Positions 36,093 through 45,059 of a stretch of 64,000 bases of DNA are shown here, one piece after another. A program made the position numbers and the translations under genes. The notes below the pieces were generated by a model. It did not search any database, was not told the origin of the DNA, and worked only from the letters and a program-made list of their open reading frames with translations. Source of the stretch: Rhodoluna limnophila (GTDB lineage Bacteria; Actinomycetota; Actinomycetes; Actinomycetales; Microbacteriaceae); contig CAMCXL010000005.1 of assembly GCA_945883505.1 (NCBI GenBank), forward strand, positions 1 to 64,000, read 5' to 3'. Each line of letters starts with the position of its first letter. Position 1 is the stretch's first letter.

Positions 36093-36743
36093 CTAGAAAC
36101 CAACAGGTAGCCGGAAGATAACTCCGGCAACGGTTATCAACACAATCAATCCAATAACTCCAAGCACCTGAATCTTTTGGGCCAGCCCTGATTTATACCT
36201 GGTGTTTGCATAGACCCCGGTCACGGCCATTCCAGCAAGCAAGCCACCCAAGTGCCCCTGCCAAGAAATTCCCGGAACAATAAACCCAAAAGCCAAGTTC
36301 ACGGCAATCAGTCCAACCAGTAAACCTGAGTTATCTCCGATTGCGCGAAGCATGATCAGGTAAGCACCCATCAGACCAAAGAATGCTCCAGAGGCTCCAA
36401 CCACGGGAATAACCGGCTCGGAGAGCCATAGCACCGCAGCCGAGCCACCGAAGATGGAAATTAGATAAAGAACTAGAAACCTTGAGGGACCGAGCATTGG
36501 CTCAATCACTCGGCCAAAGATATAGATCGAGTAAATGTTGATCAGGATATGCCAAAAGCTATCCGGTGAATGAACAAAGCCAGCGGTTAGCATTCGCCAA
36601 GGCTCTAACACCGTAAGTAGCGGCGCGTAGAAAAGCGTTGAGGTTAGCGTCGAACCTGGAATCACCTGAACAAGCCAAATGACCAGATTGATCATTATCA
36701 GCGAGATGGTTATTCTCGGCTGATCCGATTTCAATCTGGCCAT
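36093..36743 (-). CDS. Rhomboid-family intramembrane serine protease
   Basis: 216 residues with about six membrane segments. Catalytic Ser in GASGAFFGLMGAY and catalytic His in WQGHLGGLLAGM; N-terminal part with the HIL-type INIYSIYIFG. Cleaves membrane proteins; substrates unknown. Next to ppiA, the conserved actinobacterial arrangement. Confidence 0.92.
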   Translation of the reverse strand: MARLKSDQPRITISLIMINLVIWLVQVIPGSTLTSTLFYAPLLTVLEPWRMLTAGFVHSPDSFWHILINIYSIYIFGRVIEPMLGPSRFLVLYLISIFGGSAAVLWLSEPVIPVVGASGAFFGLMGAYLIMLRAIGDNSGLLVGLIAVNLAFGFIVPGISWQGHLGGLLAGMAVTGVYANTRYKSGLAQKIQVLGVIGLIVLITVAGVIFRLPVGF

Positions 36744-36759
36744 TTGGTTTTAACTAAAA

Positions 36760-37290
36760 CTAAGCAGCTACAACGGCGATGGACTCGATTACCACATCGT
36801 CCAGTGGCTTGTCCTGAGGCCCGGTTTCAACGGCTTGAATCTTGTCAACGACCTTTCGAGAATCTGGATCAACAACCTCACCAAAGACGGTGTGCTTGCC
36901 ATAGAGCCAGGTAGTTGGCACGGTGGTGATAAACCACTGCGAACCGTTGGTGCCAGGCCCTGCGTTAGCCATGGCCAACTTATAAGGCTCGTTGAAGGTT
37001 AGCTCCGGGTGAATCTCATCACCGAAGTTATAGCCTGGGCCACCGGTACCGGTACCGGTTGGGTCACCGCCCTGGAGCATGAAGTCAGGAATGATGCGGT
37101 GGAAGATCACGCCGTTATACAAAGGTGTTCCTTTGGGCTGTGGTCCGCGGTTTGGATGGGTCCATTCGATGGAACCATCCGAAAGACCAATGAAGTTCTC
37201 AACGGTCTTTGGTGCGTGCAGAGCAAAAAGGTTTACCTTGATGCTTCCTAGGTTGGTTTTGATTGTTGCTACATGGGTATGTGAAGTCAT
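36760..37290 (-). CDS. ppiA: Peptidyl-prolyl cis-trans isomerase, cyclophilin type
   Basis: 176 residues. Cyclophilin core with FHRIIPDFMLQGGDPTGTGTG, LAMANAGPGTNGSQWFIT and HTVFGEV, including the catalytic Arg and Trp/His positions. No signal peptide, so it is cytoplasmic and assists protein folding. It is divergent from the adjacent methyltransferase with start codons only 15 bp apart. Confidence 0.94.
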   Translation of the reverse strand: MTSHTHVATIKTNLGSIKVNLFALHAPKTVENFIGLSDGSIEWTHPNRGPQPKGTPLYNGVIFHRIIPDFMLQGGDPTGTGTGGPGYNFGDEIHPELTFNEPYKLAMANAGPGTNGSQWFITTVPTTWLYGKHTVFGEVVDPDSRKVVDKIQAVETGPQDKPLDDVVIESIAVVAA

Positions 37291-37305
37291 GGTTACTATT
37301 GTGCC

Positions 37306-38367
37306 ATGAGTTCAATAAGGCCGCTTGGCCGCATGCTGGTGTCTAAAGCAACAAATAGAACAGTTGAGATAGACGCAAGCAAAGTTTCCCTTGGCTCTTT
37401 CTATACGACCCAGTCTGGCTGGCTCACCCCGGAAGTTATCAAGTTCCTAGAAAAGGCATTGAAGGAATCCAAGGGATTCCTACTGGATCCCTTCGCAGGA
37501 GATGGTCATCTACTTGATGCCGTTAGCAAGAACAAAACCCTAAAGAACAAAGTGGTCAAAGCCTCCGGCTTTGACATCCAAGGTACAACTTGGCCCATCA
37601 ACGACTCATTGCTCGAAATTCCAAACCAAGAACAAGCGATTATTGTCACAAACCCTCCATACCTTGCCAATCACTCAGCCAAACGCAAAGGGGTTTCTTC
37701 CTTGGTTGCCAAATACTTTGAGCGCTCAGCCCAAAAGAATCTATACATGATCGCGCTAGAGAATTGCCTGGCCTCTGCTGATTACGTAGTTGCAATCATC
37801 CCAGAGACATTCCTGCTTTCTTCTTTTCCAAAAGACCGCCTTGAGCTAGCGGTGGTTATCCAAGCAGAGTTATTTGGTGATACCGATGCTCCAGCCTTGG
37901 TTGCCTGCTTTGGAAATAATGAGCGCAAAGCTGCGCACATCTTCACTGGCAACCAAAGCATCGGACAATTAAATGAGATTCTTGCCCTTAGAGAATCAAC
38001 TGCACCAAAACAAAGAATTGTTTTCAATGACCCGTTGGGTCGAATCGGGCTTCGAGCCGTTGATGGTAGCGATGGGAAATCACCGATTGAGTTTTTGAGT
38101 GCTGAAAGCTTTAGCTATCCGGCTAACTCAGTGGTTGTTTCCTCGAGGCTGATGACTTATTTGGAGCTACCGGAGCTATCTGACAGTGAGATAACTCAAG
38201 TAATCAAAGAAGCAAATCGAACCTTGAATAGAATTAGAGAGGCTTCGGGGGATCTGGTTCTAGCTCCTTTCAAGGGCAACGACAAAGCTGGCAGGCGCCG
38301 AAGGCGCCTGGACTATGCGCTTGCGAGAAGGATTTTGAACCAGGCGGTTAAGGAAATAAGAAAGTAG
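37306..38367 (+). CDS. Putative adenine-specific DNA methyltransferase (NPPY type), orphan
   Basis: 353 residues. Motif I LDPFAGDGHLLDAV and motif IV NPPYLANHSAK are clear, in the order and style of gamma-class N6-adenine methylases (TaqI/Eco57I-like). The N-terminal YTTQSGWLTPEVIKFL resembles the motif X region. The C-terminal part ends with a basic stretch (GRRRRRLDYALARRI). No nuclease gene is adjacent. The start is uncertain: an in-frame ATG at 37333 is an alternative. A TACTAT box at 37295-37300 would make it leaderless. Confidence 0.75.
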   Translation: MSSIRPLGRMLVSKATNRTVEIDASKVSLGSFYTTQSGWLTPEVIKFLEKALKESKGFLLDPFAGDGHLLDAVSKNKTLKNKVVKASGFDIQGTTWPINDSLLEIPNQEQAIIVTNPPYLANHSAKRKGVSSLVAKYFERSAQKNLYMIALENCLASADYVVAIIPETFLLSSFPKDRLELAVVIQAELFGDTDAPALVACFGNNERKAAHIFTGNQSIGQLNEILALRESTAPKQRIVFNDPLGRIGLRAVDGSDGKSPIEFLSAESFSYPANSVVVSSRLMTYLELPELSDSEITQVIKEANRTLNRIREASGDLVLAPFKGNDKAGRRRRRLDYALARRILNQAVKEIRK

Positions 38368-38374
38368 TGAAGTA

Positions 38375-39082
38375 ATGGCAGCAATAGAGTTTCTAGACCT
38401 TGGTAAAAAATACGGCAAGGTTCGATCTGTTCGTAAGCTCACGGCGAGTATCACTGAGGGCAAGATCACGGGGCTGCTGGGTCCAAACGGAGCCGGCAAG
38501 TCAACTTCGCTTCGTTGCTTGCTGGGCCTTGCGAAACCAACCTCGGGTGAAGCCAAGATCCTGGGCGTTCACTACAAAGAGCTCAAGAACCCGTTGACTC
38601 AAATCGGAGCCGTGTTGGACTCGAGAGGGTTCCACGGTGGTCTTACCGGAAAACAAAACCTGAAGGTCATGGCGGCAGCCGCCAAGATTCCAGATGCCCG
38701 GGTTGACGAAGTCTTAAAGCTGGTTGATTTGGAGGCTGCGGCCAATAAGAAGGCCAAGGGTTACTCGCTCGGCATGAAGCAAAGGCTTTCTCTTGCCGGA
38801 GCGCTGCTTGGAAATCCCAAGGTTTTAATTCTGGATGAGCCGGCCAACGGTCTTGATCCAATCGGTATTGCCTGGCTTCGGGGATTCCTTAGAACACTTG
38901 CCAACGAGGGAAAAACAATTTTGGTTTCTTCACATCAACTTGCCGAAATGCAGAGCACAGTTGATGATGTGATCATCATCAACCACGGCATGCTGATGGC
39001 CCAGGGAAGCATGAAAGAGATCATCGGTGAGGGAACGCTGGAAGATGCGTTTTTGAAGCTAACTGCTGGAGGTGCAAGATGA
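38375..39082 (+). CDS. ABC transporter ATP-binding protein
   Basis: 235 residues. Walker A GPNGAGKST, signature YSLGMKQRLSLAGALLG, Walker B VLILDEPANGLD, and switch SSHQLAEM. This CcmA-like ATPase pairs with the membrane protein encoded by the next gene, which overlaps it by 4 nt. The cargo is unknown; small multidrug or lantibiotic-resistance type ABC-2 systems have this form. Confidence 0.9.
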   Translation: MAAIEFLDLGKKYGKVRSVRKLTASITEGKITGLLGPNGAGKSTSLRCLLGLAKPTSGEAKILGVHYKELKNPLTQIGAVLDSRGFHGGLTGKQNLKVMAAAAKIPDARVDEVLKLVDLEAAANKKAKGYSLGMKQRLSLAGALLGNPKVLILDEPANGLDPIGIAWLRGFLRTLANEGKTILVSSHQLAEMQSTVDDVIIINHGMLMAQGSMKEIIGEGTLEDAFLKLTAGGAR

Positions 39083-39855
39083 ACCTAGTCAAGGCAGAGC
39101 TTAGAAAACTTGTTTACTCGCGCTCAACTTATGGTCTATTGCTTGCGAGCATCTTCGTTGCTGTTCTCAGCACAGTTGTGACACCAATTGTTATTGAGCA
39201 GGACGAAACTGGCGTGTTCGGGTCCCTAGAGGACCGGGCTATGGTTGATGGCGTTTACGCCAACGCCATCAGCTCATACATCTTTGCAATCATCCTTGGC
39301 ATCTTGATCATGTCCGGTGAGTTCCGTCACGGAACTGCGGTTGCAACATTCTTGGCTTCCCCAAAGAGGGCGCGGGTTCTAATTGCGAAGCTGGTTGTAA
39401 CGGCATTAGCAGGGGCTCTCTTTCAGATCATCTCAGCTGGCCTTTCGGTTCTCACCGGTTATTACACACTCACTTTCTTCGAAAATGTCGCATCCCCTAG
39501 TGAATCGGTGTTTATAAACCTTGCTGTGGCTTCAGTTCTCTCCGGTGCTGTGCTTGGACTAGTCGGAGTTGCAATTGGTTCGCTTATAAGAAACCAGTTG
39601 ATAGCAATTGTTTCAACTCTGGTTTGGCTGTTTGTTTTGGAACCGATTGTGCTTCTATTGTTTGTCGATGCGGGCAAGTGGCTCCCAACCGGTGCTATCA
39701 CCGGCATGCTCGCCCTGGAGTTTGAATCTGAAGCTATTGGCGTCTCAACCGCTGATTACCTAAGCCCAGGCATTTCCGCTCTTGTGTTGCTGGGCTATGG
39801 AGCGGTCTTCACAGCCGTTGCCCTTGTCACGAGCATGCGGCGAGACATCGACTAG
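39079..39855 (+). CDS. ABC-2 type permease
   Basis: 258 residues. About six membrane segments; ABC-2 hallmark MSGEFRHGTAVATFLASPKR after the second segment. Overlaps the ATPase gene by 4 nt (ATGA), forming an exporter pair. Its 3' end is 5 nt from the convergent histidine kinase gene. Confidence 0.9.
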   Translation: MNLVKAELRKLVYSRSTYGLLLASIFVAVLSTVVTPIVIEQDETGVFGSLEDRAMVDGVYANAISSYIFAIILGILIMSGEFRHGTAVATFLASPKRARVLIAKLVVTALAGALFQIISAGLSVLTGYYTLTFFENVASPSESVFINLAVASVLSGAVLGLVGVAIGSLIRNQLIAIVSTLVWLFVLEPIVLLLFVDAGKWLPTGAITGMLALEFESEAIGVSTADYLSPGISALVLLGYGAVFTAVALVTSMRRDID

Positions 39856-39859
39856 TTTT

Positions 39860-41650
39860 TCAAGCACGCGATTTTCTAGAAACCGGAATTCTTGCTCTAA
39901 GGATTGCTCCACCCTCTGGTCTTCTAGTTAGCGACCAAGGGTAGGCAATCTCGTCAATTAATTGAGATCCAAGTCCTGGTCTGAATTGGGCCGGCAGGCC
40001 CTTTCCGTTGTCCTCAACAACAACTTGAACAAAACCTGGTTCTGAATCTTCAAAGCGAACTTTGATCGCTTGGGCCCTGCCGTGCTTAACGGAGTTGCTT
40101 ACCGACTCTTTGATTATTTCGTTTGCGCAAGCACTCGCCCATTTATCTGCCTGAACTCGAAGGGCTGCTGTCGATTTGAGACTGAGCTCAATTTTCACAA
40201 TCCCCCTCCAGGTGTCCCGAATGGTCTTTAGAGAATCCTTTAGCTCTGTGACGTTCACGGAAGAGACTTTGAGTGCCTTTGCTGCCTGCTGGATGTGCTG
40301 CTTTATGAGCCTTATCTCCTCCGGCGAGACAGATCCGGATCTTGAAAGTCTTGCAAGAGCTGCCGTGAGTGATGCCTGCACGCTGCCGTGAATGCGAAGT
40401 GCCCAGTCTCTTTTTTCAACCCACAGCCGTTGATTGAGAAGTGCTAGCTCTCGCTCGATACGCTTGTTGTTTTTTTCTAATGCCACCAGGTAGTTGTCCT
40501 GGTTGTATTCGTAGGTTGCAACCAAGGCGTATCCAATTATTGAGAAAGCCAGCGCAACAAAAACCAACCAGGCGATGATGGTTCCGGCAGGTTCAGGAAA
40601 ACCAAATAGCCTGAGAATCTCGTGGCCTATAAAGCCCTGGAGCGCAACAAACAGCAAGAGGATCAAAGACCCTGGCAGGGTTGGGATTGACGGCTTCGGA
40701 GCAAAGAATGCCCTCGCTAACCAGAAGGTTGCGAAGTAAAAGCCAGCGAGTAAGAACCCGAGCCAGGTCCACTGCTGACCCTCAAACAAATACATACCAA
40801 ACGGAATCACCGCTGCCATCATCACTGTGATTGGGACGGGCTTTAGGGCAAGGTCCGGCTTCATCCGATCTGGAATCTTAAACAACCCAAAGCGGCTGAT
40901 GTTCTTGAAGGTTTTCTGATCAGCAAAAGCCTTGCTGGTATTTCTAAGTCTTGTGCTGAGTGGTTTGATTTGATTGTTGAGTAGATCTTTTAGGTCGTTC
41001 GCGAGTGCCTTCTTGGTCGCTGGCTTTATGGACTCTTCCCTTAAGGCTTCACCGATAGCGGTGAGCCTTGGCTCAATCACAGCTCTGGTTGAAGCTTCCA
41101 GCTCACGCTGGATAGATCCAATTTCTTTCTCTTTTGCCTTACGCACTGAAGAAATCTGGGACTGGGTGGCAAGAAGTTTCCGAAGGATGATTTGGTATTC
41201 GCGGTTGCTAACTAGAACGCTGGCTAAAAACCCAAAGAGTAAGATTCCAAGAATCGCTCCGTTGAGAATTCTCCCAAGCAAGTCAAAATTTGGAGCCAGC
41301 CCCAGAGCAAAAGATGTGTAGCCGATGAAGGTGACTCGAATTGCACCTAGTGAGGCTGCAACTAAGAGATTCAGCGCAAGGGAAGGTCTTTTGCTCAGGT
41401 AGCTATCAAGACCTAATCCACGGATAAGGAGCGCGACCATTCCGACAAGAATGTGCCCGAGTGTCCAGATAGGAAGCCATAGCCAGGTGCTTGACTCAAA
41501 CGCCACAACGTCAAAAAGAATCTGAGGGATGAACAGAAAAAGATAAGACCAAGCAAAAAGCCGAAGATTAAATAGCCCAGGTCCAGAAAGCCGAACTAGC
41601 GGTTTAGAGTTTCTCCAATCCCACTTCACTTGCCAAAAGCCTCTCTGCAC
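39860..41650 (-). CDS. Large membrane sensor histidine kinase without an adjacent response regulator
   Basis: 596 residues from a GTG. Two membrane blocks (about residues 28-150 and 283-400) are separated by a soluble, charged helical segment (about 155-270). A candidate phospho-acceptor helix WALRIHGSVQASLTAALARL follows (His in RIHGS, HisKA_3-like), then a HATPase_c domain with the N-box EIIKESVSNSVKHG, G1 VVEDNGKGLP and G2 PGLGSQLIDE. The kinase end is NarX/DesK-like, but no response-regulator gene lies in the flanking 5 kb. Signal and partner unknown. Confidence 0.8.
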   Translation of the reverse strand: MQRGFWQVKWDWRNSKPLVRLSGPGLFNLRLFAWSYLFLFIPQILFDVVAFESSTWLWLPIWTLGHILVGMVALLIRGLGLDSYLSKRPSLALNLLVAASLGAIRVTFIGYTSFALGLAPNFDLLGRILNGAILGILLFGFLASVLVSNREYQIILRKLLATQSQISSVRKAKEKEIGSIQRELEASTRAVIEPRLTAIGEALREESIKPATKKALANDLKDLLNNQIKPLSTRLRNTSKAFADQKTFKNISRFGLFKIPDRMKPDLALKPVPITVMMAAVIPFGMYLFEGQQWTWLGFLLAGFYFATFWLARAFFAPKPSIPTLPGSLILLLFVALQGFIGHEILRLFGFPEPAGTIIAWLVFVALAFSIIGYALVATYEYNQDNYLVALEKNNKRIERELALLNQRLWVEKRDWALRIHGSVQASLTAALARLSRSGSVSPEEIRLIKQHIQQAAKALKVSSVNVTELKDSLKTIRDTWRGIVKIELSLKSTAALRVQADKWASACANEIIKESVSNSVKHGRAQAIKVRFEDSEPGFVQVVVEDNGKGLPAQFRPGLGSQLIDEIAYPWSLTRRPEGGAILRARIPVSRKSRA

Positions 41651-41762
41651 TCTCGAGCTCGGGGCTTAGGAAACGATCTGGTCCAACCCCCGGAACTTCT
41701 TTACGAAGTTTAGCTAGAAAGTCAATGCGCAGGATTGGGGCGTGATTACTAAACGCCCCTAA
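41604..41762 (-). other. Start-less 52-codon open frame upstream of the kinase gene
   Basis: An open frame bounded by stops (41763-41765 and 41604-41606) between fadB and the kinase gene, overlapping the kinase start by about 46 nt. It has no ATG, GTG or TTG except two codons near its end. The product looks protein-like (KLRKEVPGVGPDRFLSPELE). It may be a gene remnant, or a read-through or unusual start; chance is also possible. Confidence 0.2.
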
Positions 41763-43866
41763 TCATGGGAGTGTGAAAGCTCTTTCCAAATACTTTTTGT
41801 GATGCTCCGACGCGGTCAAGATAAGGGGTAATTCCACCCATGTGGAATGGCCAGCCAGCTCCCATGATCATGCATAGGTCGATATCCTCAGCTGATTGAA
41901 CTACTCCTTCATCGAGCATGAGTCTTATTTCTTTAGCAAGCCCAACAATCAGCTGATCAAAGACTTCGGCCTTGGTTCTTACCCTTGTTCCACCAGAGAC
42001 GATCTTGATCGCCTCTGGGTCATAACCGGTCGGGTTGCCCTTGGCATCCTTGGTTCGGATCTTTCCGTACTTAGCCAAAGCGTGCAAAGACTCTGTCTTA
42101 TAGAACCTTTCCGAAGAGAACCCATACATCGAATCCAGCACGTGGGCTCCAACCTGAAGCCCAACTAGCTCGAGTAGGTCAAAGGGGTTCATTGGTAGCC
42201 CAAGTGGTGCGATGGCATCAGCCACCTCTTCAAATGGGATTCCTTCGTCAACTGCCCGCATGGCTTCGCCAAGCAGGTAGCCAAGCAGTCTGTTAACAAC
42301 AAAGCCGGTTGAGTCGGAAGTGATAACTGCTGTCTTCTTTAGGTCCTTTGCAACCCGCATTGCGGTTGCAATGGACACATCATTGGACTTTGGTGCTTTG
42401 ACAACCTCGAGTAGTGGCATAACAGCTACCGGGTTAAAGAAGTGGAAACCAACCATGCGCTCGGGGTGCTTTAGCACCTTGGCGATTTCATCAACAGATA
42501 AAGAAGAGGTGTTGGTTGCAAGCACGCAGTCTTCGCGAACTACCTGCTCAACTCGGGTGAAGACATCTTGCTTAATCTTCATTTCCTCAAACACTGCCTC
42601 GATGACCCAGTCGCAGTTCGCAAAGTCTTTCAAATCCAGCGTTCCGGAAAGATTCGCGCTGAAACGGTTTCGATCATCAACTGACATTCGCCCTTTCTCA
42701 ACCAGCTTGTCGAGCTCGGAGCGAACATAGGCCAGACCCTTGTCGACTCTTTCCTGTGAGACGTCGGTGATGATCACTGGAACACCGAGTCTTCTTAGGA
42801 ACAACAGGGCAAACTGGCTGGCCATAAGACCTGCTCCAACAATTCCAACTTTTTGAACCTTGATCGCAAGCTTTGGATCTGGTGCACCCTGGGGATTCTT
42901 GGCGTGTTTTTGAACCAGGTTGAACGCATACATACTCGCTCTGAACTGATCCGAGGAAATAAGTTTTTCTAGTTCTTCGTCTTCGCGCTTGAATCCAGCT
43001 TCCTTGGAAGAAAACTTGGCCTCATCAATCAGGTCAAGGGCAGCGTAGGGGGCAAGTGGAACTGTTCCGATCTTTTGTTTCAACATCTTTCTTGCGATGC
43101 CAACTGCCGGCGACCACACCACTAGCTTTTCAAATAGACCGGGTTTGTTCTTTCTTGTTGGCTTAAGGCCTGAAAGGACTTTATCTGCCCAGGCTACCGA
43201 ATCTTCGATAAAGCGCTGGGGCTCAAACATCACATCGGCAATTCCAAGATCAAGGGCCTCTTTGGGAGAAAGCATTCGGTTTTGTTTCAAAGGGTTTTCG
43301 ATGATGACCTTGAGCGCGTTTCTAATTCCAATCAGGTTTGGAAGGAGGTATGCCCCGCCCCAACCGGGAAGTAGTCCTAGGAACACCTCGGGCAGGGCAA
43401 TAGCGGGAGCTGCCTTGTTCACGGTTCGGTAGTTCGCGTTTAGAGCGATCTCTAACCCACCGCCTAGGGCAAGTCCGTTTATGAAAACAAAAGTTGGAAC
43501 TGGAAAGTTTCCTAATTTTCCTAAGGCAAAGTGTCCAAGCTCAACAAATAATCTTCCGGCTCTGGAAGAGGCTAAGTTGCCAGCTTTGGAAAGGTCTGCG
43601 CCGGCTGCCAAAAAATAGGGCTTGCCAGTAATGGCAAGACCATGAATCTCTCCGTTTTTGGCACGCACCTCAAGTGCTTCTACTTTTTCAGAAAACTGTT
43701 TGAGTGTTAGCGGACCAAGGGTTGACGGTCTGGTGTGATCTTTGCCGTTATCTAAAGTAATCAGCGCAAGGGTCTTGCCTGATTTGAGCTTTACATCCTG
43801 AACATAAGAATGAGTGATTACCTCATCCTGGTTGGACCAAAGTTCTTCAAAGTAGTCGAGCTTCAT
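41749..43866 (-). CDS. fadB: Trifunctional-type enoyl-CoA hydratase/3-hydroxyacyl-CoA dehydrogenase
   Basis: 705 residues. N-terminal crotonase domain (FINGLALGGGLEIALNANYRT, then PEVFLGLLPGWGG) and C-terminal 3-hydroxyacyl-CoA dehydrogenase with the NAD loop VGIVGAGLMASQFALL, HFFNPVAVMPLLEVV, and NRLLGYLLGEAMR. It performs the middle two steps of beta-oxidation. The stop of fadA overlaps its start by 1 nt (TAATG); the cluster order is acyl-CoA dehydrogenase, fadA, fadB. Confidence 0.93.
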   Translation of the reverse strand: MKLDYFEELWSNQDEVITHSYVQDVKLKSGKTLALITLDNGKDHTRPSTLGPLTLKQFSEKVEALEVRAKNGEIHGLAITGKPYFLAAGADLSKAGNLASSRAGRLFVELGHFALGKLGNFPVPTFVFINGLALGGGLEIALNANYRTVNKAAPAIALPEVFLGLLPGWGGAYLLPNLIGIRNALKVIIENPLKQNRMLSPKEALDLGIADVMFEPQRFIEDSVAWADKVLSGLKPTRKNKPGLFEKLVVWSPAVGIARKMLKQKIGTVPLAPYAALDLIDEAKFSSKEAGFKREDEELEKLISSDQFRASMYAFNLVQKHAKNPQGAPDPKLAIKVQKVGIVGAGLMASQFALLFLRRLGVPVIITDVSQERVDKGLAYVRSELDKLVEKGRMSVDDRNRFSANLSGTLDLKDFANCDWVIEAVFEEMKIKQDVFTRVEQVVREDCVLATNTSSLSVDEIAKVLKHPERMVGFHFFNPVAVMPLLEVVKAPKSNDVSIATAMRVAKDLKKTAVITSDSTGFVVNRLLGYLLGEAMRAVDEGIPFEEVADAIAPLGLPMNPFDLLELVGLQVGAHVLDSMYGFSSERFYKTESLHALAKYGKIRTKDAKGNPTGYDPEAIKIVSGGTRVRTKAEVFDQLIVGLAKEIRLMLDEGVVQSAEDIDLCMIMGAGWPFHMGGITPYLDRVGASQKVFGKSFHTPMIRGV

Positions 43867-45056
43867 TACTTCTTTTTTCCATCAAAGAACTCGTTCTCCC
43901 AGATGACGGTTCCACCCATACCAAGACCAATACACATGCTGGTAATTCCGTAGCGAACATCCGGTTGCATTTCAAACTGACGAGAGAGCTGGTTCATCAG
44001 ACGAACTCCCGAGGAAGCTAGCGGGTGACCAAATGCGATTGCTCCGCCCCAGGCGTTAACTCTTTTGTCGTCATCGGCAATCTTGAAGTGCTCGAGGAAA
44101 GAAAGCACCTGAACCGCGAAAGCCTCGTTGATCTCAAATAGACCGATGTCGTCAATCGAAAGTCCAGCTTTTTTGAGGGCCTTCTCAGTGGAAGGGATCG
44201 GACCGATACCCATTATTTCTGGCTCGACGCCAGCAAAGGCAAAGCCAACCATGCGCATGCGAGGCTTTAGCCCATACTGCTTCACTGCCTGATCCCCTGC
44301 GAGCAAAGAAATGGTGGCACCATCGGTCAAAGGAGAAGCGTTTCCCGCTGTGACTTTTCCACCTGCCCTAAAGGGAGTCTTTAGATCCTTCATGCCTTCA
44401 ATCGTTGAGTCGGGTCGAAGTAGCTCATCGCGGTCAACAACCCGGACTCCCTCTGCTGTTGTTGCGGAGATAGTAACTAGGTCTTGCTGGATGTAACCCT
44501 TGTCGTAGGCAGCAGCCGCGCGCTGCTGGCTACGAACTGCGAAGGCATCGGCGCGCTCCTTGGTTAGAGATGGGAACCGGTCGTGAATTTTTTCTGCGGT
44601 GTTTCCCATGTTTAGAGCCTCTGGGTCAACCAGCTTTTCGGCTATAAACCTGGGGTTTGGGTCGGCTCCTTCGCCCATCGGGTGTCTACCCATGTGCTCA
44701 ACGCCACCAGCTAAAACCACGTCGTAAGCTCCAACGCCGATTGCCGATCCGGTCATGGTGACGGCCGTCATAGCCCCCGCACACATCCGGTCGATAGCAA
44801 AACCTGGAACCGAAAGCGGTAGGCCTGCTAGTAGTGTCGAGGTTCGACCGATGGTTAGTCCCTGGTCACCGGTTTGAGTGGTGGCGGCAATGGCAACATC
44901 GTCGATTGATTCTTTCGGCAAGTTTGGGTGCCGATCCAAAAGCCCAATCATGGACTTGACGATTAGGTCGTCAGCGCGGGTGTTCCAATAGACACCTTTT
45001 TCGCCTGCTTTTCCAAAAGGCGTGCGAACTCCATCCACAAAATAAGTGTTTTGCAT
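43866..45056 (-). CDS. fadA: Acetyl-CoA C-acyltransferase (thiolase)
   Basis: 396 residues. Catalytic Cys in IDRMCAGAMTAV, catalytic His in GGAIAFGHPLASSG, and the second Cys in GITSMCIGLGMG. This is the final beta-oxidation step. It lies 3 nt from the acyl-CoA dehydrogenase gene and overlaps fadB, so the three form an operon. Confidence 0.94.
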   Translation of the reverse strand: MQNTYFVDGVRTPFGKAGEKGVYWNTRADDLIVKSMIGLLDRHPNLPKESIDDVAIAATTQTGDQGLTIGRTSTLLAGLPLSVPGFAIDRMCAGAMTAVTMTGSAIGVGAYDVVLAGGVEHMGRHPMGEGADPNPRFIAEKLVDPEALNMGNTAEKIHDRFPSLTKERADAFAVRSQQRAAAAYDKGYIQQDLVTISATTAEGVRVVDRDELLRPDSTIEGMKDLKTPFRAGGKVTAGNASPLTDGATISLLAGDQAVKQYGLKPRMRMVGFAFAGVEPEIMGIGPIPSTEKALKKAGLSIDDIGLFEINEAFAVQVLSFLEHFKIADDDKRVNAWGGAIAFGHPLASSGVRLMNQLSRQFEMQPDVRYGITSMCIGLGMGGTVIWENEFFDGKKK

Positions 45057-45059
45057 TTT

